Shown piece by piece: positions 12,785 through 16,924 of a stretch of 16,924 nt of DNA (position 1 is the first letter of the stretch; each line of letters starts with the position of its first letter). The position numbers and the translations under genes are program-made. The notes beneath the pieces are model-generated. The model was not told the DNA's origin. It worked only from the letters and a program-made list of their open reading frames with translations, and ran no database searches. The DNA is from Polyangiaceae bacterium. GTDB taxonomy: Bacteria > Myxococcota_A > Polyangia > Polyangiales > Polyangiaceae. The DNA lies in NCBI GenBank assembly GCA_025934595.1, contig JAICXU010000007.1, forward strand, positions 1 to 16,924. Direction: 5' to 3'.

Positions 12785-14112
12785 CCTGCAACCTCGTTCG
12801 GCAGATCGGGAATGGGCAAGGGCTGCTGAATAGGTGTATCTTGCATGTGTTTCTTTGCGAATTTCGCGGGCTTTACTGGGGGCGCATCGGGAGTGACGGC
12901 GTCCTCGGGGGCAGGCGGACCTTGTCGCGAAATGTTGAGGAGGATGCCGGCCGCGGCCGCGTTCACGAGGAGCGACGAGCCACCGAAGCTCACGAACGGG
13001 AGCGTGAGGCCTTTCGTCGGAAGAATCGCGAGCGCGACGGCGAGGTTCACGAGCGCCTGCACGCCGAACATCGCGCTGATGCCGAACGCGAGATAGCTCC
13101 CGTAGTCGTCCGGAGCTCGCAGCGAGGCGCGCACGCCGCGCGTGACGAGCAGAAGGTACGCCGCGCAGAGGCAAGCGACGCCGATGAACCCGAGCTCTTC
13201 GCCGACGATGGCCGCGACGAAGTCGTTGTGCGCTTCCGGCAAGTAGAGCGTTTGGAGCCCATGACCGAGACCCACGCCGAACGGACCGCCCGAGCCGAAC
13301 GCCATCACGGATTGGAACGGCTGGTAGGCGAGATCTTGTTTGTGCTGATCCATGTTCAGCCACGCGAGGTAACGCTCGTACCGATATTCGCGAAAACGAA
13401 TCGCGGCCGCTCCGAGCGCGGCACCGAGGATCGACGCGCCGAGGATGTATCCGACCTTCGCGCCTGCGACGAAGAGCAGCGTGAACGTGAGGAGCAAGAG
13501 AACCACGGCGGAGCCGAAATCAGGCTGTTTCATGCACAAAAGCATGAAGAGGCCGGCGACCAAAAGGTGCGGCAAGAATCCGACCGTGAAGCTCTTCACG
13601 CGCTCGGCTTTCTTTGCGAGTGAATAGGCGAGCCACACGACGAGCGCGAGCTTCGCCATCTCCGCGGGCTGCACGTGCACCGGTCCGATGGAGAGCCAAC
13701 GTGTGGCGCCGCCTCCCGAGTGACCGAATCCGATGACGCAAAGGAGGAGGAGGAGACCGACGCCCGCGAGCACGGGATACGTGAGCTTGTAGAGACGGTG
13801 ATAGTCGATGTGGCTCAGACCGAAGAACACGAGGAGCGACGCGATGGCGTAACCGACCTGTCGCTTCAAGAAATATTGCGGGTCGTGATACTGGACCGTC
13901 GCTTGTACGGCGGACGCGCTGTAGACCATGACGACGCCGAATCCGATCAACGCCACGACGACGGCCGCGAGCACCGGATCGATGGCAGCATGGATGCGGG
14001 CCGCGTCCGGACGAGCGTCGAGCGGAGCGACGAGCTCCACGCGTTTGTTTTTCAGGTTGCCAGGCGGATGCGTGCTGCGGCCTTTGCCCGCGGGAAAGAG
14101 CGTCGGAATCAT
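12781..14112 (-). CDS. ftsW: SEDS septal peptidoglycan glycosyltransferase FtsW
   Basis: FtsW polymerises lipid II into septal glycan together with its partner transpeptidase FtsI. The 443 residues include about ten hydrophobic segments from residue 45 on. SEDS hallmarks are MVYSASA (62-68), ATRWLSIGPVHVQPAEMAKL (136-155), KQPDFGSAVV (195-204) and the late LPTKGLTLPFVSFGGSSLL. A long periplasmic loop with ERYLAWLNMDQ precedes QSVMAFGSGGPFG. The first 40 residues and the last 45 are polar, the tail rich in Pro and Lys, and both are longer than a minimal FtsW. Position between murD and murG favours FtsW over RodA. The start shares ATGA with murD and has only a weak ribosome binding site, suggesting coupled translation. 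Confidence 0.97.
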   Translation of the reverse strand: MIPTLFPAGKGRSTHPPGNLKNKRVELVAPLDARPDAARIHAAIDPVLAAVVVALIGFGVVMVYSASAVQATVQYHDPQYFLKRQVGYAIASLLVFFGLSHIDYHRLYKLTYPVLAGVGLLLLLCVIGFGHSGGGATRWLSIGPVHVQPAEMAKLALVVWLAYSLAKKAERVKSFTVGFLPHLLVAGLFMLLCMKQPDFGSAVVLLLLTFTLLFVAGAKVGYILGASILGAALGAAAIRFREYRYERYLAWLNMDQHKQDLAYQPFQSVMAFGSGGPFGVGLGHGLQTLYLPEAHNDFVAAIVGEELGFIGVACLCAAYLLLVTRGVRASLRAPDDYGSYLAFGISAMFGVQALVNLAVALAILPTKGLTLPFVSFGGSSLLVNAAAAGILLNISRQGPPAPEDAVTPDAPPVKPAKFAKKHMQDTPIQQPLPIPDLPNEVAG

Positions 14113-15437
14113 GCGTTTTTCTCGGGATTTTTAGGCATTTTTTCGATCTCGCGCACCGCACGCACGAACTCGTCGCCGCGATGCTTGTAGTCCTTGAACA
14201 TGTCGAAGCTCGAGCACGCGGGCGACAAGAGCACCGCGTCGCCCGATTTCGCGAGCGAGCGCGCGACGCGCACGGCATCGCTCATCGTCTTCGCGGCGCT
14301 CACCGGCAAACGATCCGACACGGCGCGCGCGATGGCCGACGCTGCCTCGCCGATGACGACGACGGCGCGTCCGCGCTTGACGAGCGCCGCGACGAGCGGG
14401 TCGTAGCTTCCGCCCTTGTCTTTGCCGCCGGCGATGAGGACGGCTTTTTCTTCCTTCATGCCCTCGAGCGCGGTGACCGTCGCGCCGACGTTCGTGCCCT
14501 TGGAGTCGTCGTAATAGCGAACGTCGTCGATCTCGGCAACGAGCTCCATGCGATGCGGAAGCGAACGAAAGCGCGAAAAAACCTGGGCAACGACGGATTC
14601 GGAGACGAGGTCTCTCTCGAGACCATCGACGATCGCGACCGCGGCCGCCGTATTCAATTTGTTGTGCCCGCCGCGCAAGCCGGGAAATTCGACGTTCATT
14701 TGGCTGTCGCCGCCGGGACCGAACGTGAGGACACGCGCTTTGCCACGCTTGGCTTGGGCGAGACAGACCTCGTCGTTCGCCGGCACGATGGCGGCGTCCT
14801 CGCTCGTTTGACGAACGAAGAAGTTTCCTTTCGCGTGAGCGTAGGCCTGCATGCTCGCGTAGCGATCGAGATGGTCGGCGGTGACGTTCAGGAGCGCGGC
14901 GACGTTCGGATGGAAGGCGTCGATGCGTTCCATCTGGAAGCTCGAGACCTCGAGGACGACGACGTCGAATTTTTCGTCGACGTGGCTCGCCCACGGCTCG
15001 CCGAGATTTCCTCCGGCGAAGACTTTTTTTCCGGCGCCTTCGAGGAGCGCGGCGACGAGCGACGTGACCGTGCTCTTGCCGTTCGTGCCGCCCACCGCAA
15101 TCACGGGACAGGGAAATTTACGGCAAATGAACGCGAGCTCGACGTCGCCGACCACTTTGACGCCCTTCTTCTCGGCCGCGTCCAGCGCGGCGAAGCTCGG
15201 CACACCGGGAGACACGACGACGAGATCGGCCTTCGAAAAATCGCCGCTGTCGATGGCTCCGCCGCGCACGTCGACGCCGATCTTCGTGAGCTCCGCCGAA
15301 ACCGCACCTAGAGCATCGTTCGATTTGGCGTCCGTGCCGATGACGCGCGCGCCCCGAGCGATCGCGAGACGCGCAGCCGCGCTGCCGCTCGCTCCGAGCC
15401 CGACGACCACGACTTTTTTTCCGCGCAAATCGAACAC
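14109..15437 (-). CDS. murD: UDP-MurNAc-L-Ala--D-glutamate ligase MurD
   Basis: MurD adds D-Glu to UDP-MurNAc-L-Ala in the cytoplasm. The 442-residue protein has VVVVGLGASGSAAARLA (9-25), SPGVP (76-80), the ATP loop GGTNGKSTVTSL (116-127), EVSSFQ (163-168), LNVTADHLDRY (183-193), DDSKGTN (310-316) and SPACSSFDMFKDY (405-417), all typical of MurD. The start is GTG at 15437 with GAGGA just upstream, 10 nt after the mraY stop. The stop shares ATGA with ftsW. Two AAA-AAA lysine pairs make A7 runs in identical context (GGAAAAAAAGTC at 15031-15022 and 15421-15412), unusual in such GC-rich coding DNA. Confidence 0.98.
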   Translation of the reverse strand: MFDLRGKKVVVVGLGASGSAAARLAIARGARVIGTDAKSNDALGAVSAELTKIGVDVRGGAIDSGDFSKADLVVVSPGVPSFAALDAAEKKGVKVVGDVELAFICRKFPCPVIAVGGTNGKSTVTSLVAALLEGAGKKVFAGGNLGEPWASHVDEKFDVVVLEVSSFQMERIDAFHPNVAALLNVTADHLDRYASMQAYAHAKGNFFVRQTSEDAAIVPANDEVCLAQAKRGKARVLTFGPGGDSQMNVEFPGLRGGHNKLNTAAAVAIVDGLERDLVSESVVAQVFSRFRSLPHRMELVAEIDDVRYYDDSKGTNVGATVTALEGMKEEKAVLIAGGKDKGGSYDPLVAALVKRGRAVVVIGEAASAIARAVSDRLPVSAAKTMSDAVRVARSLAKSGDAVLLSPACSSFDMFKDYKHRGDEFVRAVREIEKMPKNPEKNA

Positions 15438-15447
15438 TTTTCTTCCT

Positions 15448-16596
15448 CTAACGCAGTTTTAAGCTCGAAAGAGACACAAGAGCCAAAAGAACGGAGACGA
15501 TCCAGAACCGCACGATGATCTTTGGCTCTGGCCAGCCCTTCTTTTCGTAATGATGGTGAATGGGCGCCATCAAGAAAATGCGCTTTCCGGTCATCTTGAA
15601 ATACGTCACCTGAATGAGGACGCTCGACGCCTCCAGGAAGAAGACGCCGCCCAAGATCGCGGAGAGAAGCTCGTTCTTCGTGAAGATGGAGCACATACCG
15701 AGCCCGCCGCCGAGCGCCAGCGCTCCGACGTCGCCCATGAACACCGACGCGGGATACGTGTTGTACCAAAGGAAGCCGATGCCGGCGCCCACCATCGCGC
15801 CGCAATACACGGAGAGCTCGCCGACGTTCGCAATGCCGGGAATGTCGAGGTAACGAGCCACGACGAATTTCTGCGCGACGTTCGCGATACCGAGCGTGGC
15901 ACCGGCCAAATACGCCCAAACGAGGTACGTCGCGCCGTTGATGATGACGGGACCGATCGCGAGACCGTCGAGACCGTCGGTGAGATTCACGGCGTTCGAC
16001 ATCGCGACGACGACGAGAAGGGCGAACACGTAATAGACGACGACCGGCAGCGACACCGGATGCTTCGCGAACGCAACGAACGGAATGCCGAGCCGATTTC
16101 GGAGCTCCCACCAATCCGCCGGCACGTGATCGCGCGCGAAGAACACGTACGCGAGGACGCCGCCGCCGATCACGAACTGGCCGAGCAGCTTGTAGCGCCC
16201 GGGCATTCCTTTCGAGCTTTTGGCTTTGATCTTGAGGTAGTCGTCGAGATAGCCGATGACGCCATAGCCGACGGTTACGGCCGTTGTCGCCCAGACGAAA
16301 ACGTTACTGAGATCGCACCACAAGATCGTGGGAAGCAGCACCGAAAGAAGGATCAAAGCGCCGCCCATCGTGGGGGTGCCTGATTTGACCATATGGGTTT
16401 CAGGCCCGTCGCTTCGGACGATCTGCCCGATCTGTTTTCTCTGCAGCTCGCGAATGAACCACGGGGAAACGAAGAACGAGATCAGCATCGCCGTGATCGT
16501 CGCCGCGATGACGCGGAACGGAACGTAGCGAACGACGTTCAGCCAACCGAGCCAGCTGGCCATGTGGCGCAGGGGATAGAGAAACTCGAGGATCAC
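15448..16596 (-). CDS. mraY: Phospho-MurNAc-pentapeptide translocase MraY
   Basis: MraY transfers phospho-MurNAc-pentapeptide to undecaprenyl phosphate, making lipid I, the first membrane step of peptidoglycan synthesis. The 382 residues form about ten membrane segments. Family motifs are SGTPTMGG (72-79), the Asp pair in GYLDDYLKIK (115-124), NAVNLTDGLDGLA (201-213; Asp207 and Asp210), the catalytic-site Asp289 in VFMGDVGALALGG, and APIHHHYEKKGWPEPKI (344-360). The start is GTG at 16596, sharing GTGA with the murF stop, with a GAGGAGAGG stretch upstream. The C-terminus is intact and murD follows after 10 nt. Confidence 0.99.
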   Translation of the reverse strand: MILEFLYPLRHMASWLGWLNVVRYVPFRVIAATITAMLISFFVSPWFIRELQRKQIGQIVRSDGPETHMVKSGTPTMGGALILLSVLLPTILWCDLSNVFVWATTAVTVGYGVIGYLDDYLKIKAKSSKGMPGRYKLLGQFVIGGGVLAYVFFARDHVPADWWELRNRLGIPFVAFAKHPVSLPVVVYYVFALLVVVAMSNAVNLTDGLDGLAIGPVIINGATYLVWAYLAGATLGIANVAQKFVVARYLDIPGIANVGELSVYCGAMVGAGIGFLWYNTYPASVFMGDVGALALGGGLGMCSIFTKNELLSAILGGVFFLEASSVLIQVTYFKMTGKRIFLMAPIHHHYEKKGWPEPKIIVRFWIVSVLLALVSLSSLKLR

Positions 16597-16924
16597 GAGC
16601 GCGCCTCTCCTCGAGCTTCGATGAGCGCTTCGACGACGATCTCGGCAGCCACCCCGCGCGACGCTTTCACGAGCACGACGTCTTTCGACGTGATCTCCGA
16701 AACGGCTATTTTTGCGGCATTTCGTGCATCTTCGGCGCGGCGCACGTCAATGCCGCTCGCGGCGGCGCGGTCGAGAACGACATCGGCGAGGCCGCCGCAT
16801 CCGATCACGAAAGAGACTTTGGAGCGTGCGAGCTCGTCGCCGATCGCCGCGTGCTCGGCCTCGGCACGCGGACCGAGCTCACGCATCTCGCCGCGGACGG
16901 CGACGGCGCGTCGACCTTCTCGGA
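16593..16924 (-). CDS. murF: UDP-MurNAc-tripeptide--D-Ala-D-Ala ligase MurF, C-terminal part
   Basis: Only the last 110 codons are in the window; the gene continues past the right edge. The frame reads GRRAVAVRGEMRELG, matching the G.R...LG.M.ELG start of the MurF C-terminal domain, then RAEAEHAAIG and, near the end, VLVKASRGVAAEIVVEAL, the diagnostic MurF KGSR-like motif. MurF adds D-Ala-D-Ala to complete the UDP-MurNAc pentapeptide. An internal ATG at 16886 could be mistaken for a start, but homology extends through it. The stop overlaps the mraY GTG start by four bases, and the position directly before mraY is as expected for the dcw cluster. Confidence 0.93.
   Translation of the reverse strand, partial: REGRRAVAVRGEMRELGPRAEAEHAAIGDELARSKVSFVIGCGGLADVVLDRAAASGIDVRRAEDARNAAKIAVSEITSKDVVLVKASRGVAAEIVVEALIEARGEARS

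Noticed and set aside
12785..13363. N-terminal extension of murG by about 190 codons
   Set aside because: It is ftsW coding sequence read in another frame. MurG homology begins at MSSRRDVVVIAGGGTGG, with its own RBS and an ATGA overlap with ftsW.

Overview
The window is GC-rich bacterial chromosome. About 60% of it, from 6525 to the right edge, is a division and cell wall (dcw) cluster read on the minus strand. The transcription order is murF (cut by the window end), mraY, murD, ftsW, murG, murC, ftsQ, ftsA, ftsZ. MurF to FtsQ are joined by 1-4 nt overlaps or a 10 nt gap, whereas ftsA and ftsZ are preceded by 61 and 180 nt spacers. No ddl or murB lies between murC and ftsQ, and no lpxC follows ftsZ. 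High GC, this gene order, Lys/Arg-rich tails, a plant-type O-methyltransferase and a PGAM5-like phosphatase suggest a myxobacterium or related deltaproteobacterial lineage. That placement is inference and was not tested by alignment.

Layout, left to right. Positions 1-96 hold a 7-bp tandem repeat. Positions 97-310 are a locally AT-rich, gene-poor stretch with three palindromes. The last and strongest palindrome (arms 253-274 and 296-317) buries the ribosome binding site and start codon of a four-helix-bundle (S23/IVS/Avd-type) gene at 311-646. Facing it is a putative lipoprotein with an HExxH...E metallopeptidase signature (651-1724, minus), which follows a one-piece aconitase/isopropylmalate-dehydratase family enzyme with its swivel domain placed first (1758-3731, minus). 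A Methyltransf_2-type O-methyltransferase (3810-4910, plus) diverges from that enzyme across a short intergenic region carrying a near-perfect tandem repeat that looks like an operator. Then come a PGAM5-like histidine phosphatase (4920-5564, minus) and a divergent GT4-type glycosyltransferase (5622-6512, plus) that lacks its usual C-terminal end. The glycosyltransferase converges on ftsZ, and both TAG stop codons lie in one shared hairpin.

The dcw genes act together. MurF and MurD are ligases building the UDP-MurNAc peptide, MurC adds its first residue, MraY and MurG make lipid I and lipid II, and FtsW polymerises septal glycan. FtsQ, FtsA and FtsZ supply the divisome scaffold, membrane tether and ring.

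The parts most worth a second look are the hairpin-gated four-helix-bundle gene with its mirror-image translation start, the tandem operator between the hydro-lyase and methyltransferase, the PGAM5-like phosphatase, the truncated glycosyltransferase with its shared-stop hairpin, and a strongly strand-biased ATTTTT motif.
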